64,000 nucleotides of DNA. It comes from an uncultured Bacteroidia bacterium. GTDB taxonomy: Bacteria; Bacteroidota; Bacteroidia; Bacteroidales; UBA932. Made by a program: the position numbers and the translations under genes. Each line of letters starts with the position of its first letter. Position 1 is the first letter of the stretch. The stretch covers positions 1-64,000 of the forward strand of contig CADAJF010000005.1 in assembly GCA_902788175.1 (NCBI GenBank), given 5' to 3'. Below are positions 42,726-52,047 of the stretch, one piece after another. Below the pieces are notes generated by a model that was not told where the DNA came from, searched no databases, and was given only the letters and a program-made list of their open reading frames with translations.

Positions 42726-44359
42726 TTTTTCTCCTTTTCCTCCAGGCGCTGCGCCTGCTTACGGTATACAGAGGCGGTGTCTGTCTCTCCCAGGGCCTCC
42801 AGCACTTCTGCGTAATGCCCCAGCACCACCGCGCTTTCCTTGCCGCCGTAAAGCATGGCGTGCTTGAAGAAAGGCTTGGCTTCCAGGTCTTTGCCCATCA
42901 GGTGAAGGATCCAGCCGAAGGTATCCAGGTAGGTGGAATTGTCCGGCTCTGCCTCTATCGTTTTGCGCGACATTTTGTAGGCCTTCTTGAGCTTTTTCCC
43001 TTCCATGCTCAGGTAATACGCGTAATTATTGAGGACGGGGGCGTAGGAAGGGTCCAGCTTGAGAGCTTTTTCGTAGGCCTTGTATGCCTGGCGGCTGTCT
43101 CCTTTGGCGTGATAGGCATCTCCCATCATGGACCAGGCGCCTAGGCAAAGCTTTTCATCGGAGGCATGATGCTCCAGGAGGTATCGGCAGTGGCCGATGA
43201 TGGCGTCATAGTCTTCCAGCTGGTAATTGGCCATGTTGGCGTAGTCCAGGAAGGCGAGCTCCCCGAAGCGCTCGAAGGCTTGCGTGGAGCGCTCCCGGAG
43301 GGGCTCCCACTGCTCCTGCAGCGACAGGTACTGCACATAGGTGGCCACCTGCGAAAGGCTTTCCGGGTAAAGGTCTGCGGCGCGTTGGAACCACTCCCCG
43401 GCTTCTTTCTCCCGCCCGGTGCCATAGTAATACGAGCCCACGGTGGAGAGCATGCTGCTGTCTGTGGGATGCGTCTGGGCCGCCTGGCGGACCATGCGGT
43501 CAAAGCCCTCCCGGTGCAGCTGCAGGATCTTCGGATCCAGGCTCCTGCTCATATTGCCGATATACATGGTCTTGGAAGAGGCGGGAATGTCCTCTGCGGT
43601 GAAGAAGGATTCCAGGGTGTTGAAATAGTCCGGGTAGCGGCGCATGTGGCGGTACACCTCCGAGATGCCCAGCACGGCGGGGATATAGCGGCTGTCCAGC
43701 GACAGGGCCTCCGAGTAGCGGGCATGCGCCAGGGAGTCTGAATACTCTGCCAGGTAATAGTCTCCCAGCATGGAGAGGATGGCGGGAGAGGAATACTGCT
43801 TGTTGAACTGCTCCAGGGTGGCAATGCCTTCTTCCTGCCGGCCCATGGCGGTATATACATCGTAGCGGGTGCGGGCTACTTCCTCCGACAAGCCGCGCTG
43901 ATGCTCGATTTCTTCCAGGGTAGAGAGCGCTTTCTCGAAATCCCGGGAGCCCAGGTACACTTCCAGCAGCTCATACACCACGGCGCTCTTGCGGGGGAAA
44001 GCTTTTACCAGGGACTCATACTGGGCCTTCCCTTCCTCCACCTTGCCCTGCATCAGGTACAGGCGGCCCAGCAAATGCCGGTACCAGTAGTTGCTGCTGT
44101 CCAGGGCTACGGCCTTCAGGAGCGAACGCTCTGCCGCGTCATATTCCTTGGCCTGGAGCTGCGTCTGGGCCAGGTAGTACCAGAGCGCGTCATCTTCCGG
44201 GGCGGCAACGGAGAGTGTTTGCAGGATTTTACCCGCCTGGGCATACTGGCCGTTCCCATAGAGCGTTACCGCATCTATCAGGTTTCCCTCCACCGACTGG
44301 GCCCGGCCCGTCAGGGAGCATATGCACAAAAGCAGCGCTAAAAATACTCTCCGGTTCAT
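42722..44359 (-). CDS. Periplasmic TPR-repeat protein
   Basis: 545 aa with a signal peptide (VFLALLLCICSLTGRAQ) and about a dozen TPR-like helical pairs throughout; clear ones are DDALWYYLAQTQLQAKEYDA, YWYRHLLGRLYLMQGKVEEG and YKAYEKALKLDPSYAPVLNN. Such proteins scaffold complexes in the envelope. Translationally coupled to the EnvC-like gene (ATGA), so a joint role in cell-wall processes is likely; Bacteroidetes commonly pair these two genes. Confidence 0.82.
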   Translation of the reverse strand: MNRRVFLALLLCICSLTGRAQSVEGNLIDAVTLYGNGQYAQAGKILQTLSVAAPEDDALWYYLAQTQLQAKEYDAAERSLLKAVALDSSNYWYRHLLGRLYLMQGKVEEGKAQYESLVKAFPRKSAVVYELLEVYLGSRDFEKALSTLEEIEHQRGLSEEVARTRYDVYTAMGRQEEGIATLEQFNKQYSSPAILSMLGDYYLAEYSDSLAHARYSEALSLDSRYIPAVLGISEVYRHMRRYPDYFNTLESFFTAEDIPASSKTMYIGNMSRSLDPKILQLHREGFDRMVRQAAQTHPTDSSMLSTVGSYYYGTGREKEAGEWFQRAADLYPESLSQVATYVQYLSLQEQWEPLRERSTQAFERFGELAFLDYANMANYQLEDYDAIIGHCRYLLEHHASDEKLCLGAWSMMGDAYHAKGDSRQAYKAYEKALKLDPSYAPVLNNYAYYLSMEGKKLKKAYKMSRKTIEAEPDNSTYLDTFGWILHLMGKDLEAKPFFKHAMLYGGKESAVVLGHYAEVLEALGETDTASVYRKQAQRLEEKEKK

Positions 44360-44382
44360 CCTTACAAAATTACGCTTTTATT

Positions 44383-44412
44383 TTGATTTCTCTCGGTTTG
44401 CACCTATTTTTG
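44383..44412 (+). promoter_or_regulatory. Promoter of the ECF sigma operon
   Basis: TTG (44383-44385), 19-base spacer, TATTTTTG (44405-44412). This matches the general Bacteroidetes consensus. It supports a start at TTG 44441, about 20 bases after the expected transcription start. Confidence 0.55.
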
Positions 44413-44440
44413 TGTTCGCAAGAAACAAAATCCGGACCTT

Positions 44441-45034
44441 TTGAAACGTTTTTGGGGTAAATTGCATCTATTAGTATGGACAAGGGATGAAGAGTCCCCT
44501 GCGGGAGCATCGGCCCTGGAGAGTTTGGCCGCCGCCTGCCAGGGCGGGGACCGCAAGGCCCAGAAGGAGTTGTTCGATGCCCTCTCCCCCAGGATGATGG
44601 CGCTTTGTCTTCGTTACATGGGTTCCCGGGAAGACGCAGAGGACGTCCTGCAGGAAGGTTTCGTAACCTTGTTCACCAAAATAGACAGCTATCAGGGGGC
44701 TGGTTCCTTTGAAGGCTGGGCCAGAAAGATCTTTGTCAACACTGCACTCATGCATCTCAGGCGCACGGACGCCCTGGGCCTCAGCGAGGACATTTCCCAG
44801 GCGTACGGATTGTCGGCCCGGGAAACCACGCCGCTGCAGAAGATGGGGTACAGGGAACTGGTCAGGCTTATCGCCGCCCTTCCCCCGGACAGCAGAACCG
44901 TATTCAACATGTACGTGGTGGAAGGTTATTCCCACAAGGAAATAGCCCGGCAGCTGGGATGCACGGAGGCCACTTCCCGCTCCAAATTGCAGCGGGCCCG
45001 CCTCCGGCTGCAGGAAATGATGAAAGTGATGTAA
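44441..45034 (+). CDS. ECF-type RNA polymerase sigma factor
   Basis: 197 aa. Region 2 is complete (AQKELFDALSPRMMALCLRY, then REDAEDVLQEGFVTLFTKI and FEGWARKIFVNTALMHLR), and region 4 has LPPDSRTVFNMYVVEGYSHK followed by IARQLGCTEATSRSKLQRAR as the HTH. No ATG is available in frame near the expected start; the visible ATG at 44475 is out of frame and ends after four codons. TTG at 44441 or 44462 is used. Its stop overlaps the ATG of the next gene by one base. Confidence 0.9.
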   Translation: MKRFWGKLHLLVWTRDEESPAGASALESLAAACQGGDRKAQKELFDALSPRMMALCLRYMGSREDAEDVLQEGFVTLFTKIDSYQGAGSFEGWARKIFVNTALMHLRRTDALGLSEDISQAYGLSARETTPLQKMGYRELVRLIAALPPDSRTVFNMYVVEGYSHKEIARQLGCTEATSRSKLQRARLRLQEMMKVM

Positions 45035-46260
45035 TGAAAGAGACAGAATTTGACATACAGGTAAGGAACTTGCTGCAAGGCGCCACCGAGGAAGTCTCTC
45101 CCAAGGTCTGGGAGGGGGTTTCCGCACAGCTGGACAGGAAAGGCCGCATAGTGCCCGTCTGGCTTTGGAGCAGCCTTGCCGGCGTGGCAGCTGCAGCGGC
45201 CGTGGTGGCCGGCGTGGTCTTCCTCCGTCCGGTACCGGATACTGTTCCCTCAGAGCCTTTGGCAGCGCTTGTTACCGCTCCGGAGGCGGCTCCCGTTGTA
45301 ACCCTGGAAGAAAAAACGCCCGTCCCGGAGGCGGCCTCCCCGCAAAGCCTGGGAGCGGCCCCGGTTGCCAGCATTGTGCAGCATTTTTCGGCCCCGGCCC
45401 AAAAGCGCCAGGCCATTGCGGCTGTCCTTCCTGAGGGCCTTGTTTCCGTGCCGGAGACAGGGCTTACAGTGCGGCACAGCGCCATTTCCCAGGTTCCCGC
45501 CGCCAAGGACCTTCCTTCCGCCGTGGAAGACCTTAAGCAGCTGAATCAGCTGGCCTTCGCAGAGCAGCAGCGGCCCTCCGGAAGGGGCTTCTCTGTGTCG
45601 GCTTTCGGCAACCTGCAGGACAAACGGCGCGCCAGTGTGCCCGGGGGCATCACCCGGCCTTACAGCTCCCCTCCACTCAATGATTCGGAAGGCATTATTG
45701 AGAACCCGGAGATACACTTCAGCCTTCCCTTCTCCCTTGGCGTAGGCATCAAATACAATTTCTCGCCCCGCTGGGCCGTGGGTGTGGGCCTGCGCTACAC
45801 CAACCTCAGCCGCACTTTCGTGGGAGACTATATTGGAAACGGTTTCCGCCAGCTGCAAACAGACATAGACAACCACCAGCACTGGATGGGCGTTCCCGTT
45901 CACGCATACTATGACATCCTTAACATCGGCCGCTGGAGGGTACACGGCTTTGCCGGCATGGCAGCAGAATTCCTCAGCTCCAATGAGTTTGTGGTGCACG
46001 GTTCCCAGAAAGACATCATTTACCGCCAGCAAAGCGGCCGTCCCCAGTTTTCCGGGGACCTGGGTCTTGGCGTAGAAATGCGCATCACCCCCCATATCGG
46101 CCTTTATCTGGATCCCAGTTTCCGCTATTATTTCAACACTTCCGCCCAGCCCAGGTCGCTGCGCACCATCCAGCCCCTTCGCTTTGACGTAGAGGCCGGC
46201 CTGCGCTTCTCCTTCAGCGGGTGGTATTCCCCCAAGACTCAGGTACGGTTCAGACCGTAA
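45034..46260 (+). CDS. Putative anti-sigma-like membrane protein with beta-barrel domain
   Basis: 408 aa. A short cytoplasmic N-terminus (MKETEFDIQVRNLLQGATEE) precedes one membrane helix (WLWSSLAGVAAAAAVVAGVVF, about residues 44-64). After a long Pro/Ala-rich linker comes an outer-membrane beta-barrel-like domain (FSLPFSLGVGIKYNFSPRWA, VGVGLRYTNLSRTFVGDY, and a final LRFSFSGWYSPKT). Coupling to the sigma gene (TAATG) makes it the likely regulator. Whether one protein spans both membranes, or the barrel-like part stays in the periplasm, cannot be told from sequence. Confidence 0.75.
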   Translation: MKETEFDIQVRNLLQGATEEVSPKVWEGVSAQLDRKGRIVPVWLWSSLAGVAAAAAVVAGVVFLRPVPDTVPSEPLAALVTAPEAAPVVTLEEKTPVPEAASPQSLGAAPVASIVQHFSAPAQKRQAIAAVLPEGLVSVPETGLTVRHSAISQVPAAKDLPSAVEDLKQLNQLAFAEQQRPSGRGFSVSAFGNLQDKRRASVPGGITRPYSSPPLNDSEGIIENPEIHFSLPFSLGVGIKYNFSPRWAVGVGLRYTNLSRTFVGDYIGNGFRQLQTDIDNHQHWMGVPVHAYYDILNIGRWRVHGFAGMAAEFLSSNEFVVHGSQKDIIYRQQSGRPQFSGDLGLGVEMRITPHIGLYLDPSFRYYFNTSAQPRSLRTIQPLRFDVEAGLRFSFSGWYSPKTQVRFRP

Positions 46261-46295
46261 TTTCTCATACTTCTGAGTATCTTTATTTATGTCCT

Positions 46296-46331
46296 GTCCC
46301 TGTCCGGTCTCCGGACAGGGACAATTTTTTT
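46296..46331 (+). terminator. Intrinsic terminator after the sigma operon
   Basis: GTCCCTGTCCG (46296-46306) pairs perfectly with CGGACAGGGAC (46312-46322) around a 5-base loop and is followed by AATTTTTTT. A strong terminator, 36 bases after the stop. Confidence 0.88.
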
Positions 46332-46342
46332 CGTTTTTTTTG

Positions 46343-46350
46343 TATCTTTG
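46343..46350 (+). promoter_or_regulatory. tsaE: -7 box of the tsaE promoter
   Basis: TATCTTTG lies eight bases before the tsaE ATG, directly after the preceding terminator. A T-rich stretch fills the -33 zone without a clear TTG. A very short leader is expected. Confidence 0.45.
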
Positions 46351-46358
46351 TGCTTAGC

Positions 46359-46784
46359 ATGATTCATCAGGTTTTGATTCCTGGCCTGGAGCAATTGGAC
46401 CAGGCGGCACAGGAGTTCCTCCGGGAAGTGGGGGAACATACGCTGATTGCGTTCTACGCGCCCATGGGGGCTGGGAAGACCACCTTCACCACCGCCGTCT
46501 GCAAGGCGCTGGGTGTACAGGAAGACGCCGTAAGTTCCCCCACCTTCGCCATCGTCAATGAGTACCGCAGCGGAAACGGCCGGCCGGTCTATCACTTTGA
46601 CTTCTACCGCATCGAGAACCCCGCGGAGGCCCTGGATATCGGCCTGTACGATTACCTGGACTCCGGGGAACTGTGCCTGATGGAATGGCCGGAAAACGTG
46701 GAGGAACTTCTCCCGGAAGAAACCCTCAGAATACAGATAAAAGTCCTACCGGACGGCACCCGCTGCCTGGAATGGGAAGATTGA
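46359..46784 (+). CDS. tsaE: tRNA threonylcarbamoyladenosine biosynthesis ATPase
   Basis: 141 aa. Walker A APMGAGKTTFT (about residue 38), VSSPTFAIVNEY (switch-like TsaE motif) and YHFDFYRIENPAEALDIGLYD, then LCLMEWPENVEELLP, are all diagnostic. TsaE works with TsaB and TsaD in making t6A37 on ANN-decoding tRNAs. Normal family length. The next gene (fucosidase) starts eight bases after the stop, so it may share the transcript. Confidence 0.95.
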   Translation: MIHQVLIPGLEQLDQAAQEFLREVGEHTLIAFYAPMGAGKTTFTTAVCKALGVQEDAVSSPTFAIVNEYRSGNGRPVYHFDFYRIENPAEALDIGLYDYLDSGELCLMEWPENVEELLPEETLRIQIKVLPDGTRCLEWED

Positions 46785-46792
46785 TAAGCCCT

Positions 46793-48217
46793 ATGAAACA
46801 CACCGCCTTACTGATGGCCGCGCTGCTGGCTGCCGCCTGCACCGCCAAAGCCCCCGCCCCTTACGGGCCCTGCCCCACCCCTGCCCAGGTGGAGTGGCAG
46901 CAGATGGAAACCAATTTCTTTGTCCATTTCGGGCCCAATACTTTCTCCGGAAAGGAATGGGGAGACGGCACGGAGCCGGAAGACATGTTCAATCCCACGG
47001 AAATGGACTGCCGGCAATGGGCCCAGGTGGCCCGTGACGCCGGTTTCAAGGGCATCATCCTTACTGCCAAGCACCACGACGGCTTCTGCCTCTGGCCCAA
47101 CCCTGTAAGCAAGCACACTGTCCGGGAATCGGCCTGGAAAGGCGGAGAAGGAGACGTACTCAGGGACCTGTCGGAGGCCTGCGCGGAATATGGTCTCAAG
47201 CTGGGCGTATACATATCGCCCTGGGACCGCTTTGACCCCCATTACGGCACGCCGGAGTACAACCAGGTGTTTGAGCAGACGCTCCAGAGCGCCCTGGGCA
47301 GCTATGGCCCCGTTTTCGAGCAGTGGTTCGACGGCGCCTGCGGGGAAGGCCCCAACGGCAAGCGCCAGGAGTATGACTGGCCGCTGTACTACAAAACCGT
47401 CTTTGACCTGCAGCCGGATGCCATCGTATTCAGCGACATAGGTCCCGGATGCCGCTGGGTGGGCAACGAAAGAGGCGTGGCAGGCCGCACCTCCTGGTCC
47501 ACCTATGAAACCTCCAGCTTTGTTCCCGGCGTGGACAGCCCCACCCGCGAGGCCAAGAACGAAGGCATTCGCGGGGGCTCGCTCTGGGTACCTTCGGAGT
47601 CAGACGTATCCATCCGTCCGGGCTGGTTCTGGAGAGAATCGGAAAATGACAAAGTCAAGAGCCTGCAGGAGCTTCTGGGCATCTATTACACCAGCGTGGG
47701 GCGCAATTCCCTGCTGCTGCTGAACGTTCCGCCGGATTCGCGGGGACGTATCCATGAGGCGGACTCGGCCCGCCTTGTGGAATGGAAGGCGGCCCTGGAC
47801 CGCATCTTCGCCGTCAACCTGGCAGAAGGCGGAAACATCACGGCCGATTCCCGCCGCGGCAAGGCCTTCGCGGAAAGTGCGCTGCTGGACGAGGATTACC
47901 ACCGCTACTGGGCCGTTCCGGACGATGTTCTCACCCCTTCGTTTACCCTTACCCTGCCGAAGGAGCGCACCTTCAACCGTATCGTGCTGCAGGAGTACAT
48001 CCCGCTGGGCCAGCGCGTCGCCGCCTTCGAAGTGGAAGTACTGGGAGCGGACGGGCAGTGGCAGCAGGTGGCCAGCGAAAGTACTATCGGCTATAAGCGC
48101 ATCCTGCTCATCCCCACCGTTACCACCAGCGCCGTGCGCGTGCACATCACGGAGGCCGATGCCTGCCCTGTCCTTAACCGCATAGCCCTGTACATGGACA
48201 GTATCTACCAGCCATGA
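46793..48217 (+). CDS. Alpha-L-fucosidase, GH29 lipoprotein
   Basis: 474 aa. Lipoprotein signal LLMAALLAAAC (lipid Cys at residue 16). The GH29 barrel shows NFFVHFGPNTFSGKEWG, ILTAKHHDGFCLWPN, GVYISPWDR and the nucleophile Asp in FEQWFDGAC. The C-terminal 120 residues form a beta-sandwich (F5/8-like: FNRIVLQEYIPLGQRVAAFE). It removes terminal fucose from glycans in the periplasm or at the outer membrane. Coupled to the downstream maturase gene by ATGA, it probably acts with the sulfatase PUL on a sulfated, fucosylated glycan. Confidence 0.93.
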   Translation: MKHTALLMAALLAAACTAKAPAPYGPCPTPAQVEWQQMETNFFVHFGPNTFSGKEWGDGTEPEDMFNPTEMDCRQWAQVARDAGFKGIILTAKHHDGFCLWPNPVSKHTVRESAWKGGEGDVLRDLSEACAEYGLKLGVYISPWDRFDPHYGTPEYNQVFEQTLQSALGSYGPVFEQWFDGACGEGPNGKRQEYDWPLYYKTVFDLQPDAIVFSDIGPGCRWVGNERGVAGRTSWSTYETSSFVPGVDSPTREAKNEGIRGGSLWVPSESDVSIRPGWFWRESENDKVKSLQELLGIYYTSVGRNSLLLLNVPPDSRGRIHEADSARLVEWKAALDRIFAVNLAEGGNITADSRRGKAFAESALLDEDYHRYWAVPDDVLTPSFTLTLPKERTFNRIVLQEYIPLGQRVAAFEVEVLGADGQWQQVASESTIGYKRILLIPTVTTSAVRVHITEADACPVLNRIALYMDSIYQP

Positions 48218-49420
48218 GGCCCCAGGAGCAGACCATCCCGCTGGAGGATGCCGCACGCCTGAGCGGTCCGCTGGCCTTTAACCTGATGTTCAAGCCGGCC
48301 GGCTCGCTGTGCAACCTGGGCTGCTCCTATTGCTATTACCTGGACAAGGCCGATATCTACGGCGGCCGGGAACCCCGCATGAGCCTGGAGGTCCTGGAGG
48401 CTGTTACCAAGGCTTATATCCACGCCAACGACGTCCCCGAGGTGCAGTTTGTCTGGCACGGTGGAGAGCCCCTGGTGATGGGGCTGGACTTCTACCGCAA
48501 GGCCGTGGAGTTCCAGAAAAAATACGCCAACGGGAAAACGGTCTTCAACTCCATCCAGACCAACGGGACGCTGCTCACGCCCGAGTGGGCGCGCTTTTTC
48601 CGGGAGAACCGTTTCCTGGTGGGACTGTCCCTGGACGGCCCGGCCTTTATCCATGACCGTTACCGCCTGGACCGTGGGGGCGCCCCCACTTTCTCCCGCG
48701 TGATGCAGGGGCTGCAAATGCTTCGCACAGAGGGTGTTGAGTTCAACACGCTCACCACCGTGAACAAGGCTTCGGAGGGGCACGGGGCGCAGGTGTACGC
48801 TTTCCTGAAGGAGGCCGGGAGCCACTATATGCAGTTTCTCCCGGTGGTGGAATATGTGCGCTTTCGGGGCAAAAAGGAAAGGCCCGTCATCGTGGAACCC
48901 CTGGCTCCGGGGGCCGCGCCGGCGTTTTGGTCGGTATCGGCCACCGGCTTCGGCCAGTTCATGGCCGACATCTTTGACGTCTGGGTGCGCCGCGACGTAG
49001 GGACTTACTACGTACAGCTCTTCGATTCGGCCCTGGCCGCCTGGTGCGGCATGAAGGAGGGCGTTTGTATTTTCGGGAAAAGCTGCTCCGGGAATGCGGT
49101 GGTGGAGCACAATGGAGACCTCTACACCTGTGACCATTTCGTGTACCCCGCCTACAAGGTGGGCAACGTGCTGCAGACTCCCATCCGGGAGCTCATGGAA
49201 ATGGACCTCCCTGCCCAAAAGCTGTCTCCAGTGCCCCTTCCTGCCGGCCTGCAACGGCGAATGCCCGCAGCACCGGAACCCAGGCACCGGGGTCAACGCC
49301 CTCTGCCAGGGCTACAAGCTTTTCTTCTCCCACACCGCCCCCTACTTTGACCGCATGCGCTCCCTTCTCGGCCAAGGTCGTGCCCCCGCAGAAGTAATGC
49401 TCCCGCCGGGCCGGGCATGA
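48214..49420 (+). pseudogene. Anaerobic sulfatase-maturating enzyme (radical SAM), frameshifted
   Basis: The first 330 codons are a good anSME: CNLGCSYCYYLDK (cluster CxxxCxxC), FVWHGGEPLVMG, FNSIQTNGTLL, and the SPASM cysteines in CIFGKSCSGN and CDHF. At about 49205-49215 the frame changes: after ELMEMD the annotated frame turns into Pro/Arg-rich nonsense to 49350, whereas another frame continues CLQCPFLPACNGECPQHR and LCQGYKLFFSHTAPYFDRM to 49420, which is the true C-terminus. About a dozen residues expected before CLQC are also absent, so a small out-of-frame deletion fits best. The enzyme would lose its last SPASM cluster ligands. Assembly error is possible. Confidence 0.8.
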
Positions 49421-49453
49421 CACGGGGCGTCGGGGGGCGATTGCGAGCCTGTA

Positions 49454-49490
49454 TGCCCCCCGGGTAGATCAAAATTGCTGCCCGGGGGCA
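49454..49490 (+). terminator. GC-rich hairpin after anSME
   Basis: TGCCCCCCGGG (49454-49464) and CCCGGGGGCA (49481-49490) form a very stable stem with one bulged base. T-run (five T) comes only ten bases later. Probably ends the tsaE-fucosidase-anSME transcript. Confidence 0.5.
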
Positions 49491-49527
49491 CCGGAGACCG
49501 TTTTTGCCCCCGGAGAAGCAGTGAGAC

Positions 49528-49558
49528 TTGCCGTGTCGCAAAAAAAACAATATCTTTG
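49528..49558 (+). promoter_or_regulatory. Promoter of the TPR/HTH regulator gene
   Basis: TTG (49528-49530), 20-base spacer, TATCTTTG (49551-49558); ATG at 49581. Full match to the Bacteroidetes consensus. Confidence 0.65.
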
Positions 49559-49580
49559 CGATACGATAACGATAATTGAG

Positions 49581-51266
49581 ATGAGAAGCAAGTTGAAAGG
49601 AGTATTACTCGTATTAGTCATCGTCATGCAATCGTGCTCCAATCGTCGGGCACAATCTGTTTTGGATGACGTGGGATCCTTTATCCAAGAGAAGCCGGAC
49701 AGTGCCCTGGTTATTTTGGAATCGCTGAATAAGACAGAACTAAAAACCAGAAGACTACGAGCAAAATACTCTTTACTCTATTCTATCGCCCTCGATAAGA
49801 ACTACGTTGACACTACCGATTTGTCGATTATTCAACCTGCATCGGACTTTTACGGCAAACATGGCACCCCCGTGGAAAAGATGAAAACACATTATTACAG
49901 GGGCTGCATCCATGCCAATAGGGGAGAAGACGACAGCGCCATGCATTATTATCTTTTGGCCTTGGAAGATTCCTCAAAGGTTGATGACAACCATTACAAA
50001 GAACTCGTCAATTCCGCCATTTCAGACTTATTCTCTCGGAACAACAACGCAGAGCAAGAGCTATCCTACACGGAAGAAGCCTTGAAATATGGCAAAATTG
50101 CGGGGGATAGCGTAGGGGTGTGGGCAATTACCGGGCATCTTGCCTCCTGCTATGCGAACAACCGGAGATGGGAAGACGCAGAGAAAACGTATAGCAACTT
50201 TTTTTCAATGACGGTTCATGACTCCCTTACGGCCGACCTCCGGCGCCTTGTCTATGCCAAGGACCTTCTTCGCTTTCCCAAGCCTGATCCCAGGCGAAGT
50301 GTAGAAATCATTGAACAGATTGCCCACTCACGTCCAGCTTCTATGACCATGGAAGGTTATTGCATTTATGCTTATGCCAACCAGAAGCTGGGTAACACGG
50401 CCGTAGCCAACGCAGTAATTGAGCAGCTTAACAGCATGAACCGGCAACAAGACATAGTGAGACTATGGAGATACCGAATCTGCCGAGACCAGGGACAGTA
50501 CAAGCAAGCACTCCAGGATTTGGAAGAATGTGTCCTGGCCCAAGATTCCATTGTCCTGTCTTCCCTTAGCCAGTCTCTCCTCAAATCACAGCGGGACTTC
50601 TTGCAGGCAGAGACAGCCGTACTGAAGAGTAAACGCGAACTGAATAATCTTCGCATGGCATCCCTTACTTTATTCTCCATTCTCATCGTTGGAATCTTGC
50701 TGTTGCTGCATCTACGGAAAAAGGCTGCGCTTAACACCCGAATTGAAGAGCTTGCGGCACTTTATCTTGAGTCGCAACAAGTGCTGGACCTTCAGAATGT
50801 GAGGACCGCCGGCCTAAATGCCAAACTGGCCGAAAAAGACAAGGATCTTCTCCAACTTAAGAAACAATTCGCAACCCTTTACAAGGCCCAATACAAAGCG
50901 TTGAACGACCTCTGCGCAGCCTATTTGTCACCGATAAAGAAAAACCGTAAAGAAGTTGTGTATGATGAGGCCATGCGCCAGTTGGAGGTTATCATAAACG
51001 ACAAAGAGACGCAGAACAAGTTCATGTCAATGGTAAACAACTCACTGGACAATATCATAGATAAACTACGGCGGGATCTGCCCGGTCATAAAGAGCTGGA
51101 TTTCCGATTTCTCATGTACGTAATCGTAGGCTTTGACGCCACGACTATTTCCAATCTGACGGGATACTCCATAGGGACTGTTTATACCAAGAAAAACCGC
51201 CTGAAGGGTGAGATATCTAGCCTGTCATCAGAATATCGAGATTTTTACCTGGAGTATATCATTTAA
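49581..51266 (+). CDS. Membrane TPR regulator with C-terminal HTH
   Basis: 561 aa. A lipoprotein-type or signal-anchor start (GVLLVLVIVMQSCSN), TPR-like helical repeats to about residue 365, a membrane helix (MASLTLFSILIVGILLLLHL, about 373-392), a coiled coil and a C-terminal HTH (FDATTISNLTGYSIGTVYTK, about 520-540). This is the layout of a family of Bacteroidetes transmembrane regulators in which a periplasmic TPR sensor faces a cytoplasmic DNA-binding region. It precedes a secreted-peptide/receptor locus and may control it. No sigma or kinase partner is adjacent. Confidence 0.82.
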   Translation: MRSKLKGVLLVLVIVMQSCSNRRAQSVLDDVGSFIQEKPDSALVILESLNKTELKTRRLRAKYSLLYSIALDKNYVDTTDLSIIQPASDFYGKHGTPVEKMKTHYYRGCIHANRGEDDSAMHYYLLALEDSSKVDDNHYKELVNSAISDLFSRNNNAEQELSYTEEALKYGKIAGDSVGVWAITGHLASCYANNRRWEDAEKTYSNFFSMTVHDSLTADLRRLVYAKDLLRFPKPDPRRSVEIIEQIAHSRPASMTMEGYCIYAYANQKLGNTAVANAVIEQLNSMNRQQDIVRLWRYRICRDQGQYKQALQDLEECVLAQDSIVLSSLSQSLLKSQRDFLQAETAVLKSKRELNNLRMASLTLFSILIVGILLLLHLRKKAALNTRIEELAALYLESQQVLDLQNVRTAGLNAKLAEKDKDLLQLKKQFATLYKAQYKALNDLCAAYLSPIKKNRKEVVYDEAMRQLEVIINDKETQNKFMSMVNNSLDNIIDKLRRDLPGHKELDFRFLMYVIVGFDATTISNLTGYSIGTVYTKKNRLKGEISSLSSEYRDFYLEYII

Positions 51267-51484
51267 GCGACTGACTATCAGCAACATATCAACGACCTTA
51301 ATTGCAAGGATGATTATGTCGCTGGTTATCAATCCCTTACGCGTCCTGTTTAGATTTCGCATCTTAACACGCATGTAAATATTTAAAAATCAGTGCCTTA
51401 ATTTTACCATTGTTAAGACTGAAAAAGCTCGTTTTTGCCAAGTTGTGACGTACCTTTGCAATGTTAACTTGATTGCAAAAACAC

Positions 51485-51868
51485 ATGAAAAGAATTGTGC
51501 TTCTTTTATCTTTCCTCTGCCTTGCAGCAACTGTTTCTTGGTCGGCCGAAGACGAGAAACAGACTATCCCCATTGTCGCTCTCGATAATACGGTTGTGAC
51601 AGGGAGGACACATCGTTCGCCCGCAGTCATCCCCATACGGGCATATTACGATGACCTTACATCGTCGGTTTGCATTCTGTTCCAGCAGAACCTTGGGATT
51701 ATAGATATTACGATTACCAACATTTTCACCGGCGACCATTGCACATATGTAGCAGACTCCTCCGCAGGGGGCGTTACGTTGCCGATATCCGGAGAAACTG
51801 GCCGATACCACATCGTCCTGCTTCTCCCTAATGGACGCGGGTACGCGGGACTGCTTGATTTGGCATGA
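51485..51868 (+). CDS. DUF3244 secreted protein
   Basis: 127 aa with a signal peptide (IVLLLSFLCLAATVSWSA). The rest is a small beta-sandwich: AVIPIRAYYDDLTSSVCILF, IIDITITNIFTG, then GRYHIVLLLPNGRGYAGLLD, as in DUF3244. A TACCTTTG -7 box lies at 51451-51458. These proteins are common in Bacteroidetes and of unknown function, often near the TPR/HTH type of regulator. The 218 bases before it carry no gene. Confidence 0.8.
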   Translation: MKRIVLLLSFLCLAATVSWSAEDEKQTIPIVALDNTVVTGRTHRSPAVIPIRAYYDDLTSSVCILFQQNLGIIDITITNIFTGDHCTYVADSSAGGVTLPISGETGRYHIVLLLPNGRGYAGLLDLA

Positions 51869-52047
51869 GCGCTCCCCTTTTTGGAGTCCGCCTCATCTTT
51901 GCATCGAAGCTATTAAAGAGACGTTACTTAGCTATTCCTGCCAGCAATCCGGGCCCGATGCCGGGGGGAAGCAAAAGTAGAACTCCCACGTCTTTAGTAT
52001 CAAAAGCCTGGATAGGGAGTGCCGGGCGCAAAACACCAGTGTACAGT

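Noticed and set aside
44475..44489. ATG start for the ECF sigma factor
   Set aside because: It is out of frame and stops after four codons (ATGGACAAGGGATGA).
51865..52047. N-terminal extension of the 72-aa peptide
   Set aside because: The extension is Pro/Ser-rich, unlike its neighbours, and would place the clear signal peptide in the middle of the protein.
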